NCBI GenBank assembly: GCA_964492775.1
Contig: CAZBLH010000007.1
Location: forward strand, 6,007-70,006
Source of the DNA: WRDS01 sp964492775
Lineage (GTDB): Bacteria > Actinomycetota > Coriobacteriia > Anaerosomatales > PHET01
Length of the DNA: 64,000 nt
Direction of reading: 5' to 3'
Positions 19,050 to 28,205 of the stretch are shown piece by piece (the stretch's first letter is position 1; each line of letters opens with the position of its first letter). Below the pieces are notes generated by a model. It did not search any database. It was not told the DNA's origin and saw only the letters and a list, made by a program, of their open reading frames with translations. Both the position numbers and the translations under genes were made by a program.

Positions 19050-20425
19050 GCGCCGCGACGTCTTTCCAGCTCGCCTGCGAGCTCGGGTCCGACCGTGGTC
19101 ACGTCACCGGCGCCCATCGTCATGACAAGGTCGCCGCTGGACACGCGGTCGGCGAGGTAAGGGACGACATCAGTGCGATGAGGGAGGTACGCCGCACGTG
19201 CGCGCGGACGCGTCTCCAGAAGCGCATCGAGCACGGTCTTGCCGCTCACACCTGGGATGGGAGTCTCGCCGGCCGTGTAGACGTCCATGAGCACGGCGCG
19301 ATCTGCGTGCTCGAGAGACGCGCCGAACTCCCGAGCGAACGCCTGTGTGCGGCTGTACCGGTGCGGCTGAAACAGCGCCCAGATACGCTCGAAGCCGAGG
19401 TCGCGCGCGGCCTTGAGGGTCGCTGCCACCTCGGTGGGATGATGCGCGTAATCGTCAACGATCGTCACGCCGTCGATCTCGGCGACGAGATCGAAGCGCC
19501 TCCTGACACCCGTGAAGCCGCCCAGTGCGGCCGCGGCGGCCTTCGCGTCGAGTCCCAGAGCCCACGCCGCAGCCAGCGCGGCGCACGCGTTGCTCACCAT
19601 GTGGATGCCGGGAACGTGTATCCGGCAGGATGCCTGCGCGCCATCGGGGAAGCTGACCTCGAATGTCGACCCGACGCCCGAGCGCGCCACGGCGCTGAAC
19701 CGGACGTCGCATCCCTCGCCTGCGCCATATGTCACGACGTCCCTGTCTGTGCGTGCCACGACCGATAGGAGCCGAGGATCGTCTCCGCAGACCACGACCC
19801 TGCCACCGGGCAGGGTGCGCGAGATGAAGCTTGCGAAGGTGTCCTCGATCTCCTCGATCGAGGAATAGTGGTCCATGTGGTCGGCCTCGATGTTGGTGAC
19901 AACGGCGATGCTCGGCTCCAGGAATACGAATGAACCGTCGCTCTCGTCCGCCTCAACGACGTAGTGCTCACCACCGCCATGAGCGGCATTCGTGCCCACC
20001 CCGTCGATCTCACCGCCGATGAGGAACGTAGGGTCGAGACCCATGCCGTACAGCATGGTCGCGATCATCGAGGACGTAGAGGTCTTGCCGTGCGTCCCGG
20101 CGACGGCCACGGTACTGCGGTCGCCCGCCAGGTGCGCGAGCATACGCGCCCGCGGCCACACCTCGATGCCCCGCTCCCTGGCCGCAGCCAGCTCGGGGTT
20201 GCGCTCCGGGATCGCCGAGGACACGACGACGACCTCGGGATCGCCGAGGTTCGCCGCGTCATGGCCGATCCTCACTGGCATCCCGGCGCGCTCCAGTGCC
20301 TTGGAGTACCGAGACTCCTTCAGTTCGCTTCCGGTGACACGCAGGCCACGCTGGTGAAGGACGAGCGCGAGCCCGCTCATGCCGGCGCCGCCGACGCCGA
20401 TGAAGTGTGCGTAGGTATCAGACAC
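19046..20425 (-). CDS. murC: UDP-N-acetylmuramate--L-alanine ligase
   Basis: MurC adds L-Ala to UDP-MurNAc using ATP. The N-terminal Rossmann motif is FIGVGGAGMSGLALVLHQRG, the ATP loop is VAGTHGKTSTSSMI, and the DDYAHHPTEVAATL motif is typical. The 459-residue length is normal. GTG at 20425 overlaps the murG 3' end by 8 bases. The gene lies in the order murG-murC-murB. Confidence 0.97.
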   Translation of the reverse strand: MSDTYAHFIGVGGAGMSGLALVLHQRGLRVTGSELKESRYSKALERAGMPVRIGHDAANLGDPEVVVVSSAIPERNPELAAARERGIEVWPRARMLAHLAGDRSTVAVAGTHGKTSTSSMIATMLYGMGLDPTFLIGGEIDGVGTNAAHGGGEHYVVEADESDGSFVFLEPSIAVVTNIEADHMDHYSSIEEIEDTFASFISRTLPGGRVVVCGDDPRLLSVVARTDRDVVTYGAGEGCDVRFSAVARSGVGSTFEVSFPDGAQASCRIHVPGIHMVSNACAALAAAWALGLDAKAAAAALGGFTGVRRRFDLVAEIDGVTIVDDYAHHPTEVAATLKAARDLGFERIWALFQPHRYSRTQAFAREFGASLEHADRAVLMDVYTAGETPIPGVSGKTVLDALLETRPRARAAYLPHRTDVVPYLADRVSSGDLVMTMGAGDVTTVGPELAGELERRRGA

Positions 20426-21536
20426 GGGACCTTCTTCTGTTGCTCAGGGTTTCGTGCAGCAGTGAGATCACGCGCTCGGCAGCATCGGGCCGCCCGAGCT
20501 CACGTGATGCGGCAGACATGGTAGCACGCGCAGGCGCGTCAGAAAGCGCGCCGAGAAGTCCGTTCTCGAACTGTTCCCCATCGAGATCCGCGTCGGCCAC
20601 AAGCAGTGCGGCGCCCTGCTCCACGAACGTCTCGGCGTTCTTGGTCTGGTGGTCGTCGGTGGCGTACGGGTACGGCACGACGAGCGCAGGCGCTCCCAGC
20701 GCGGTCAGCTCGGCGAGTGTCGTCGCGCCCGCTCGCGAGACGATGAAGTCGGAGGCCGCGATCGCCTCGCCCATCTCGGAAAGGTACTCGTACACGCGCC
20801 AGCGTCCACCACCGTCGCCTCCGGCCGCCTCAAGCGCCTGGCGGACGGACTCGGCCTCGAGAGGGCCTGCCACCTGGATGACCTGAAGCCCGTCGAGGGC
20901 AAGCAGTTTGTCGCGCAGCGCGATCAACGCAGAGTTCAGATGCCGAGCGCCACGTGACCCGCCGAACACGAGGAGCACGAGGTCGTCCTCGCCGAGTTCG
21001 AGGAGCCTGCGGCCGGACTCGCGGGTCGCGGCGAGTACGTCGGCCCGGACCGGGTTGCCCGTCACTACGACCCGCTCGGGGTGCGAAAGGTACTTGCGCG
21101 AGCTCTCGTACGTCACTCCGACGGCGTCCGCGTAGCGCGAGAGCACACGGTTCGCGAGCCCGGGCACCGAGTTCTGCTCGTGAAGCACCAGCGGGATGCG
21201 GCGCAGCAGCGCTGCGAACCCGACAGGCAGCGAGACATACGCCCCGAACCCCACGACGACATCGGGACGCACCTTGCCGAGCAACCGATAGGCACGGATC
21301 GTTGAGACGGCGGTGAGTGCGGCGCCGGTGACAAGCGTCCACGGGCGGGCGCGGTCGAACCCACGGGCTGCGAGCCCGTGGAAAGGAACTCCGGCTTCGG
21401 GCACCAGCCGGGCCTCAAGCCCGCGATCGGTGCCGACGAAGGTCACCTCGTCATGCTCGGCGAGCAGACTTTCGGTGACCGCCAGTGCGGGATAGATGTG
21501 CCCCGCCGTTCCTCCCGCGGTGACGAGTACTCTCAA
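20418..21536 (-). CDS. murG: Undecaprenyldiphospho-muramoylpentapeptide beta-GlcNAc transferase
   Basis: MurG makes lipid II from lipid I at the inner membrane face. The N-terminal loop LVTAGGTAGHIYPALAV, the HEQNSVPGLANR motif and the donor-site region GGSRGARHLN plus SRAGATTLAELTALG are all present. I chose TTG at 21536 (372 residues): TAAGGAG lies 7 bases upstream, and homologues start M-R-V-L-V-T-A-G-G. The start is inside the 3' end of ftsW by 86 bases. Confidence 0.96.
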   Translation of the reverse strand: MRVLVTAGGTAGHIYPALAVTESLLAEHDEVTFVGTDRGLEARLVPEAGVPFHGLAARGFDRARPWTLVTGAALTAVSTIRAYRLLGKVRPDVVVGFGAYVSLPVGFAALLRRIPLVLHEQNSVPGLANRVLSRYADAVGVTYESSRKYLSHPERVVVTGNPVRADVLAATRESGRRLLELGEDDLVLLVFGGSRGARHLNSALIALRDKLLALDGLQVIQVAGPLEAESVRQALEAAGGDGGGRWRVYEYLSEMGEAIAASDFIVSRAGATTLAELTALGAPALVVPYPYATDDHQTKNAETFVEQGAALLVADADLDGEQFENGLLGALSDAPARATMSAASRELGRPDAAERVISLLHETLSNRRRSRV

Positions 21537-22773
21537 CAGCACGCTCCTTAGGCTTGCGCTCGGTCCTGCCCCTACCGCCCTTCGCGTCGGCATCGGGGCC
21601 GCGTCTCTCGGAGTCTCTTCCGCCGCCTCCGGTCGAACCAGCGACGCGAACGGCCTTCGGCGCTAGCATTCCATATCGCGAAACCGACAACAGCAGCCCC
21701 AGAGCAATCGCGGTGACAATCATGGATGAGCCGCCGTAGCTCACGAACGGCAGCGGCTTGCCGGTCACCGGCATCATCCCGGTGACGGCTGCCATGTTCA
21801 CGAGCGCCTGGAACGCGAGCATGCCGGAGATGCCGCCAGCGAGCAGCCGGCCGAACTCGTCCCGCGCGCCCATCGCGATCTTGAACCCGGCCCATGTAAA
21901 CACCACGAACCCGATTACGACCGCGAGCGTGCCAATCAGCCCGAGCTCCTCCCCGATGATCGCGAGGATGAAGTCGGTGTGCGCTTCCGGCAGGTAGAAG
22001 AACTTCTGCCGAGAGAACCCGAGTCCGACGCCGTCGAGCCCACCACTGCCGAACGCGTACAGTGCCTGAATCGTCTGGTAGCCCTTGCCAGCGGGGTCGG
22101 ACCAGGGATCAAGGAAGCCCTGAACACGCTGCATACGGTACTCGGAGCTGAGGATGAACACCGCCGCCAAGGCGGCGAGTCCCGCACCCGACACACCTAC
22201 CCAGGCGAGATTGATGCCGGCCAGGATGAGCACGATCACGACCGCCACGATGAGCGTTGCGGTGGTACCCATGTCCGGCTGCGCGATGATCAGCAGCGCG
22301 GGGAGGCCGGTGAACATGGCCGTCCTGGCCAGGAACGTCTGCGTGGTGATCTTTCCACGTTGCCACTGCACGGCCAGTGCTGAGATTGCGATGATGCACG
22401 CGATCTTGGCCAGTTCGGACGGTTGCAGGTTGAACAGACCAAGAGGGATCCAGCGCCGCGCGCCGTGGCTCACGTATCCAACGACCAGTACGGTGATCAG
22501 CAGCCCGATGGTGCCGCCCCACACGAGCATCGTAGAGTCCTTCAGGCGCCGGTAGTCCAGCCGCCCCAGCAGAAGCGCGCCGCTCCAACCTGCAACGATG
22601 AAGACCAGCTGCTTGGCAAGGTAGAGCCAGCTCGAGCCTTCCTTCGCCCCTGCCGTGATCGATGAGGCCGAGTAGATCATCACAAGCCCGAACAGCGACA
22701 AGCCGAGCGCAGACACGATGAGAACCGTGCGTACGTACGGTCCGCCGGCGAAGTTGTGGGCCCGAGTGCTCAC
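21451..22773 (-). CDS. ftsW: FtsW lipid II polymerase (SEDS family)
   Basis: The 440-residue SEDS protein has about ten membrane segments. Family motifs include RRWIPLGLFNLQPSELAKI, EAHTDFILAIIGEELG and KPLPFVSYGGSSMI. FtsW polymerises septal glycan with FtsI. GTG at 22773 overlaps the murD stop as GTGA. The last 60 or so residues are a basic Gly/Arg-rich cytoplasmic tail whose coding region also contains the murG start, so the genes overlap by 86 bases. Confidence 0.96.
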   Translation of the reverse strand: MSTRAHNFAGGPYVRTVLIVSALGLSLFGLVMIYSASSITAGAKEGSSWLYLAKQLVFIVAGWSGALLLGRLDYRRLKDSTMLVWGGTIGLLITVLVVGYVSHGARRWIPLGLFNLQPSELAKIACIIAISALAVQWQRGKITTQTFLARTAMFTGLPALLIIAQPDMGTTATLIVAVVIVLILAGINLAWVGVSGAGLAALAAVFILSSEYRMQRVQGFLDPWSDPAGKGYQTIQALYAFGSGGLDGVGLGFSRQKFFYLPEAHTDFILAIIGEELGLIGTLAVVIGFVVFTWAGFKIAMGARDEFGRLLAGGISGMLAFQALVNMAAVTGMMPVTGKPLPFVSYGGSSMIVTAIALGLLLSVSRYGMLAPKAVRVAGSTGGGGRDSERRGPDADAKGGRGRTERKPKERAVESTRHRGRNGGAHLSRTGGHRKSARRA

Positions 22774-24221
22774 GCTGCGCCCTCTCCTATGCCGTCGCCG
22801 CTGCCGTTGCCGTCGGCGCTCTGCGCGCCCAACTCCGCGACGAGCGCCTTGAAAACGCGCCCGCGCTCCTCGTAGCCGGAGAACTCGTCGAAGGAAGCGC
22901 ACGCGGGCGAGAGCAGCACTACATCTCCGCTCCGTGCGGTCGCGGCGGCCGCCGAGACGGCCTCGGCAAGCCCCCCGACCACCGTCGGCTCCATGCCCGC
23001 AGCGCGCAGTGCGTGAGCGATTTCATCGCGCGCCTCGCCAAAGACCACAGCCCCGCGCGCTCGGCCCGCGACCTCGGCGGCCAGAGGCGCGAAGTCGTTT
23101 CCTTTGTTGCGGCCGCCCAGAAGCAGCACGATCGGCATGTCGCCGAATGCGCCGAGCGCCTTGGAGACCGCGTCCGGGTTGGTGGCTTTGCTGTCGTTGA
23201 ACCACTCCACCCCGGCGACAGCGCCTGCAGGCTCAAGGCGGTGCTCGATCGGCTTGAAGCTCGTCAGCCCGGTCCGCAGGTCCTCAACGGCTACTCCGAA
23301 CTCGCAGGCCGCCGCAGCTGCGGCGAGAGCGTTCCCGGTGTTGTGGACGCCTTTGATCAGAAGGTCGGCCGCGGGCATCAGCGCGACCCGCGTGCCGTCG
23401 GGATCTGAGAGCGTGAGCGCCCCACCAGCATCGAGGCACGCGTCCGCGCCATCACACCCCGTCGCCGAGACCCGCACCACGCGCGCGCCGCGCCTCGAGG
23501 CACCCGAAAGAAGCGCCGCCGAGCCGGGATCGTCAACGTCGATGACGGCGGCATCACCGGGTCCCAGGTTCGCGAACACGCGAGCCTTGTCGGCCGAATA
23601 TTGCGCAAGCGAGCCGTGCCAGTCGATGTGGTCGGGCGTGACGTTCAGGAGCACGGCGACCTTGGGGTGGAACTGCTCGGTGAGCGCAAGCTGGAATGAG
23701 GAGACCTCGGCGACGAGAACGGTGTCGCGATCGGCAGCGGCGACCGCCTCGATCGCGGGAGCGCCGATGTTGCCGACAGCAACCGCCTGAAGCCCTCCCG
23801 CGGCCAGCAGGTGCGCGATCAGGGCGGTGGTGGTCGTCTTGCCGTTCGTGCCGGTGACGGCGACCCAAGGGCTCTGTGACTCCAGGTAGGCGAACTCGAT
23901 CTCCGAAATCATCAGCGTGCTCGCCGCTCGGGCGGCTCGTGCCAGCTCCGAGCGTGGCGGAATACCTGGGCTCGCGACGCAGACATCGAAGCGCCCCGCG
24001 ACCTCAGAGCTGCCCAAGCGCACCTCGACGCCGGCCTCGCCGAGCAGCTCCGCGACCGCGCGCAGCGCCGGCGTGTCGGCAGCATCAATGGCGACCACTG
24101 GCCCGAACTTCTCGGGACGGGCAGCCGCGTAGGCGGCAGCGGCGCGTCCGCTCGCGCCAAGACCAAGCACGAGAACGCTCGCCGGTGTCGGCATGGCTGA
24201 TGGTGTCGGGGCCGCGTTCAC
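22770..24221 (-). CDS. murD: UDP-N-acetylmuramoylalanine--D-glutamate ligase
   Basis: MurD adds D-Glu to UDP-MurNAc-L-Ala. The N-terminal LVLGLGASGRAAAAY, the ATP loop AVTGTNGKTTTTALIAHLL and the NDSKATNPDAVSKAL motif near residue 340 identify it. The 483-residue length is slightly above average because of an Asp/Gly-rich C-terminus. Start is GTG at 24221; ATG 27 bases downstream (MPTPASVLVLG) is also possible. Confidence 0.97.
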   Translation of the reverse strand: MNAAPTPSAMPTPASVLVLGLGASGRAAAAYAAARPEKFGPVVAIDAADTPALRAVAELLGEAGVEVRLGSSEVAGRFDVCVASPGIPPRSELARAARAASTLMISEIEFAYLESQSPWVAVTGTNGKTTTTALIAHLLAAGGLQAVAVGNIGAPAIEAVAAADRDTVLVAEVSSFQLALTEQFHPKVAVLLNVTPDHIDWHGSLAQYSADKARVFANLGPGDAAVIDVDDPGSAALLSGASRRGARVVRVSATGCDGADACLDAGGALTLSDPDGTRVALMPAADLLIKGVHNTGNALAAAAAACEFGVAVEDLRTGLTSFKPIEHRLEPAGAVAGVEWFNDSKATNPDAVSKALGAFGDMPIVLLLGGRNKGNDFAPLAAEVAGRARGAVVFGEARDEIAHALRAAGMEPTVVGGLAEAVSAAAATARSGDVVLLSPACASFDEFSGYEERGRVFKALVAELGAQSADGNGSGDGIGEGAA

Positions 24222-24227
24222 GGGCGA

Positions 24228-25280
24228 CTAGCCCCCAGCCCGCGCGTGCTGGAAGAAGAAGATCGCGAAGCCGAGCCCGGCCATGACACCGGTGATGATC
24301 CAGAACCGGACCATGACCTTAGTCTCAGACCAGCCGAGCATCTCGAAGTGGTGGTGGACCGGCGCCATCTTCAGAATGCGCTTCCCCGTGAGCTTGAACG
24401 AAGCGACCTGCGCGATGACCGAGAGCGTCTCGATGACGTAGATGCCGCCGATGATAATCAGCAGCAGTTCGGTCTTGGTGATGACCGCGAGCGCCGCCAC
24501 CGCGGCACCGAGGCCGAGTGACCCCGTGTCGCCCATGAAGATGTCGGCGGGGTGGCTGTTGTACCACAGGAACCCGATGCACGCGCCGCCAATGGACGCG
24601 GCCAGAAGAGCCGTCTCAAGCGAGTCCTGCCTGAATGCGATACCCGCGTACGCGAAGGTGACAATCGCAACGGTACCTGCGGCCAAGCCGTCGAGCCCGT
24701 CGGTCAGGTTCACCGCGTTGGACTCGGCGGAGACCATGATGAACACGAGCGCGAGGTACGGCCACGGAATCGATATCGCCAGCTCACCGAGCTGGAGCGT
24801 GGAGGTCAGAGCGCCGAAGTCGAGCTTCGTGCCGAGCAGCGGGATAGAGACCCAGGACGGCACACCCGCCCAGTTCACTGCGAGCAAGCAGAATGCGACC
24901 GCGATGATCCCCTGCCACGCCAGCTTCGCCCTCGGGCGCAGTCCGAGCGACCGGTCGTGGCTCACCTTGGCCCAGTCGTCCACGAAGCCGAGGATCCCGC
25001 ACGCGACCATCGTGCCGAGCGCGAGCAGTGTCGCTCGGCCAGGTACCTGCATCACTAGGAACACGATAACCACCACCAGCAGGATGAGCACGCCACCCAT
25101 CGTCGGCGTCCCCTGCTTGATGAGATGCCCCTGCGGCCCGTCAGCGCGCACCTGCTGGCCGATGCCGCGCACGCGCAGCAGCCGCATCCACAGCGGGAAC
25201 AGCACGGCTGCGAGCACAAGCGACGCGGTCATCGCCACGAATACTTGGTAGGTAGGGTACCTGGCGAGGCTACTCAGCAC
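24228..25280 (-). CDS. mraY: Phospho-N-acetylmuramoyl-pentapeptide transferase
   Basis: MraY makes lipid I on undecaprenyl phosphate. Ten membrane segments are predicted. The Mg-binding and catalytic motifs are FVDDWAKV, NAVNLTDGLDGLAAG and FMGDTGSLGLG, with the HHHFEMLGW motif near the C-terminus (VHHHFEMLGWSETKV). GTG at 25280 overlaps the murF 3' end by 11 bases. Confidence 0.97.
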   Translation of the reverse strand: MLSSLARYPTYQVFVAMTASLVLAAVLFPLWMRLLRVRGIGQQVRADGPQGHLIKQGTPTMGGVLILLVVVIVFLVMQVPGRATLLALGTMVACGILGFVDDWAKVSHDRSLGLRPRAKLAWQGIIAVAFCLLAVNWAGVPSWVSIPLLGTKLDFGALTSTLQLGELAISIPWPYLALVFIMVSAESNAVNLTDGLDGLAAGTVAIVTFAYAGIAFRQDSLETALLAASIGGACIGFLWYNSHPADIFMGDTGSLGLGAAVAALAVITKTELLLIIIGGIYVIETLSVIAQVASFKLTGKRILKMAPVHHHFEMLGWSETKVMVRFWIITGVMAGLGFAIFFFQHARAGG

Positions 25281-26718
25281 GTGGCGTCACGATCCCTTCG
25301 ACCACGCGCTCAAGCGCCATAACGCGCGACGCCTTCACGAGCACAACGTCTCCAGCCTCCAACAGATCGTCCAGCACCTCGCTTGCCTCCTCCGCGACCG
25401 CGCACGGGCGCAGGAACTCGGCCGACATGCCACCGGCCGCCGCGCCTTCTACGATTCTCCGGGCGCGCTCCCCTACCGTGACGAGCGCGTCAATCCCGAG
25501 CCGCGCGACGTATTCGCCGAGTTCGAAGTGCGCAAGCTCTGTGAGCGAGCCAAGCTCGGCCATATCGCCGAGTACGGCGATGCGCCTCCCGGCAGCAGAC
25601 ATCGATGCAAGTGTATCGAGTGCTGCTCGCATCGACGAGGGGTTTGCGTTGTAGGCGTCGTTGATCACAACGACGCCGCTCGCGCTCTCAAAGACCTCCA
25701 TGCGCATGCCGGTGAAGGCCGCCTCGGCAAGCCCGCGTGCGACGCCATCGGGCGTGACGCCGAGATGAAGCCCGACAGCCGCGGCGGCCAGCGCGTTGTA
25801 GACGTTGTGGCGGCCTGAGATCCCCAGAGACACCCTGCGCCGAGTCTCCTCGGTATCGCCATCCGCAGCCGCATCCGCGCCCGCTGCGGCGACAAGGTCG
25901 AACGAGGGCAGACTCATCGCGTCCAGTTCGATGTTCTCGGCACGCACGTCCGCGTTCTCTGCGAGACCATACGTGATCACTGCCGCGTCCGTCTTCTGCG
26001 CAATCTTGTCCGAGTAGGCGTCATCGCCGTTCAGGAACAGCGCGCCGTCGGCGGGCAGCGCTGCGGCGATCTCGGCCTTGGCGTCCGCTATTGCGTCTTG
26101 GGTGCCGAGAAGTTCGATGTGGCTCGTCCCCACGTTCGTAATGAGGCCGATGTTGGGTGCCGCGATGTCGGTGAGGTCGGTGATCTGGCCGGCGCCACGC
26201 ATCCCCATCTCGCACACGATCGCGTCGGTGGTGCTGTCGGCGCGCAGCAGCGTGAGCGGCACGCCGATCTCGTTATTCAGGTTGCGCTCGGTCGCGACGA
26301 CCCTCATCGAGGTCGACAGCACCGAAAGCAGCAGGTCCTTGGTGGTCGTCTTCCCGCTCGAGCCGGTCACGCCGATGACGGTGGCGCCGAGACGCTCACG
26401 GTGCCAAGCTGCGAGCCGCTGGAGAGCCGCTTTGCCGTCCTCAACTCGGATGACCGCGACGCCGCGCCGGATCGCCGTCTCCACGACTGGCAGGTCGCCA
26501 GCGCGCTCCTCGGCAATCACGAGTACTCGCGCGCCGCGCTCGAGTGCCTGGCCCAGGAAGTCGTGACCGTCGAAGTTGTCACCGGGAAACGCGATGAACA
26601 CGTTGCCCGCGCGCACCTCGCGTGAGTCGATCGAGACGCCTTTGGCGACCACGCCGGAGTTCGGCGGGTCGAGGATCCCATCTACGACCGAGGCGATCGT
26701 TCTTGCCGAAGCCATCAT
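25270..26718 (-). CDS. murF: UDP-N-acetylmuramoyl-tripeptide--D-alanyl-D-alanine ligase
   Basis: MurF adds D-Ala-D-Ala to the UDP-MurNAc-tripeptide. The ATP loop GVTGSSGKTTTKDLLLSVL, the LNNEIGVPLTLL motif and the NDAYNANPSSMRAAL motif near residue 350 identify it as MurF. The 482-residue length is normal. The start overlaps the murE stop as ATGA (ATG at 26718). Confidence 0.97.
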   Translation of the reverse strand: MMASARTIASVVDGILDPPNSGVVAKGVSIDSREVRAGNVFIAFPGDNFDGHDFLGQALERGARVLVIAEERAGDLPVVETAIRRGVAVIRVEDGKAALQRLAAWHRERLGATVIGVTGSSGKTTTKDLLLSVLSTSMRVVATERNLNNEIGVPLTLLRADSTTDAIVCEMGMRGAGQITDLTDIAAPNIGLITNVGTSHIELLGTQDAIADAKAEIAAALPADGALFLNGDDAYSDKIAQKTDAAVITYGLAENADVRAENIELDAMSLPSFDLVAAAGADAAADGDTEETRRRVSLGISGRHNVYNALAAAAVGLHLGVTPDGVARGLAEAAFTGMRMEVFESASGVVVINDAYNANPSSMRAALDTLASMSAAGRRIAVLGDMAELGSLTELAHFELGEYVARLGIDALVTVGERARRIVEGAAAGGMSAEFLRPCAVAEEASEVLDDLLEAGDVVLVKASRVMALERVVEGIVTPRAE

Positions 26719-28154
26719 CCGCCGAGCACCTCCCTCGCAACCTCACGGTCGTCGAAGTGGATCGTTCTATCGGCGAAGATCTGGTAGTCCTCGTGGCCCT
26801 TCCCCGCAATCAGCACCGCGTCACCGGGCTTCGCTCGGCGGATAGCCTTCTCGATCGCCCGGCGCCGGTCTATCTCGATCTCGTACGCTGCCGAGCTACC
26901 CTTCATCCCATCCTCTACCTGAAGGATGATTCCCACCGGGTCCTCGGTCCGCGGGTTGTCACTGGTTATCACCGAGTAGTCCGCATGCCGAGCAGCGGCT
27001 TTGCCCATCACCGGACGCTTGTCTGGATCACGGTCGCCACCGCAACCAAAGACCGCGATGACGTCTCCCTCGGTCACCTCGGCAAGCGTGACAAGCGCCT
27101 TCTCGAGCGAGTCGGGCGTGTGCGCATAGTCCACTACTACCGTGAACGGCTGCCCGCACTCCACGCGTTCCATGCGCCCGGGTACCTGCGGAGCGGCCTC
27201 AAGACCATCCACGACCGCCGAGAGGGGCAGTCCGCACGCGAGCGCACAGCCGGCCGCCACAAGCGCGTTACTGACGTTGAAAGCGCCCGCGAGCGGCAGG
27301 CGGACCTGTGCGCTTCCCGATGGGGTCTCAAGCGTGAACACAGCGCCGCGCGCGTCCGTCACCACGTCTATCGCCCGCACGTCCGCCTCACTCGAAGTAC
27401 CGACCGTAAGCGCGTCCGGAGCGTCGGCGGCGATCCCGGTGCCGAACGGGTCGTCGATGTTCACGACGCGTGCCGCAGCCGGGTACTCCAGGAAGAGTCG
27501 CTTCTTCACCGATGCATACTCGGCAAGCGTGTGATGGAAGTCCAGGTGGTCCTGGGTCAGGTTCGTGAACGCGACAGCCGCGAACTGCACTGCATCCACC
27601 CGGTGCAGATCGATCGCGTGGCTCGAGACCTCCATCACGCAAGTCTCGACATCAGCGTCGCGCATCTGTGCCAAGAGCGCCTGCAGGTCGGCGGACTCGG
27701 GCGTCGTGCGCGAGGAGTCCAGGCGCTCACCGGCGACTCGCGTCTCCACCGTGCCGATGATTCCGGTCGTCCTCCCCGCCGCTCGTGCGATGCTGTCCAC
27801 GAGATACGTACACGTGGTCTTGCCATTGGTCCCGGTGATGCCGACGACATCGAAGGACTCGCTCGGACGACCCCAGAACTCGGCGGCCGCGTGAGCCAGG
27901 GCCACACGCGTGTCGGGGACGATCACCTGGGGCAGGTCGACCTCGACCGGGCGCTCGACGACGAGGACCGCCGCGCCCTTCTCGGCAGCATCGGTCGCAA
28001 ACTCGTGCCCGTCGTGGGCGAATCCGCGCACACAGAAGAAGGCGTCGCCCGCCCGGACGGATCCGGATCGGTAGGCGACGCCTGTGACCTCGAGGTCAGG
28101 CAGGCCTGAGATGGGCCCGCTTCGTTCAAGCAACTGTCTGATCTGGCGCTTCAC
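26715..28154 (-). CDS. murE: UDP-N-acetylmuramoyl-tripeptide synthetase
   Basis: MurE adds the third amino acid to UDP-MurNAc-L-Ala-D-Glu. The ATP loop is GITGTNGKTTCTYLVDSI, and VDYAHTPDSLEKALVTL is typical. The substrate-selecting motif reads SDNPRTEDP. In the family, DNPR is associated with meso-diaminopimelate, so mDAP peptidoglycan is likely (inference). I chose GTG at 28154 with AGGAG seven bases upstream (479 residues) over the longer open frame. Confidence 0.96.
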   Translation of the reverse strand: MKRQIRQLLERSGPISGLPDLEVTGVAYRSGSVRAGDAFFCVRGFAHDGHEFATDAAEKGAAVLVVERPVEVDLPQVIVPDTRVALAHAAAEFWGRPSESFDVVGITGTNGKTTCTYLVDSIARAAGRTTGIIGTVETRVAGERLDSSRTTPESADLQALLAQMRDADVETCVMEVSSHAIDLHRVDAVQFAAVAFTNLTQDHLDFHHTLAEYASVKKRLFLEYPAAARVVNIDDPFGTGIAADAPDALTVGTSSEADVRAIDVVTDARGAVFTLETPSGSAQVRLPLAGAFNVSNALVAAGCALACGLPLSAVVDGLEAAPQVPGRMERVECGQPFTVVVDYAHTPDSLEKALVTLAEVTEGDVIAVFGCGGDRDPDKRPVMGKAAARHADYSVITSDNPRTEDPVGIILQVEDGMKGSSAAYEIEIDRRRAIEKAIRRAKPGDAVLIAGKGHEDYQIFADRTIHFDDREVAREVLGG

Positions 28155-28205
28155 AACACTCCTGGCATCAGTCGGCGATTCTAGCACCCGCTAGTCAGGT
28201 GCAAC

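Noticed and set aside
26622..28109. 495-codon open frame on the plus strand
   Set aside because: It is a shadow of murE; the minus strand has all Mur ligase motifs.
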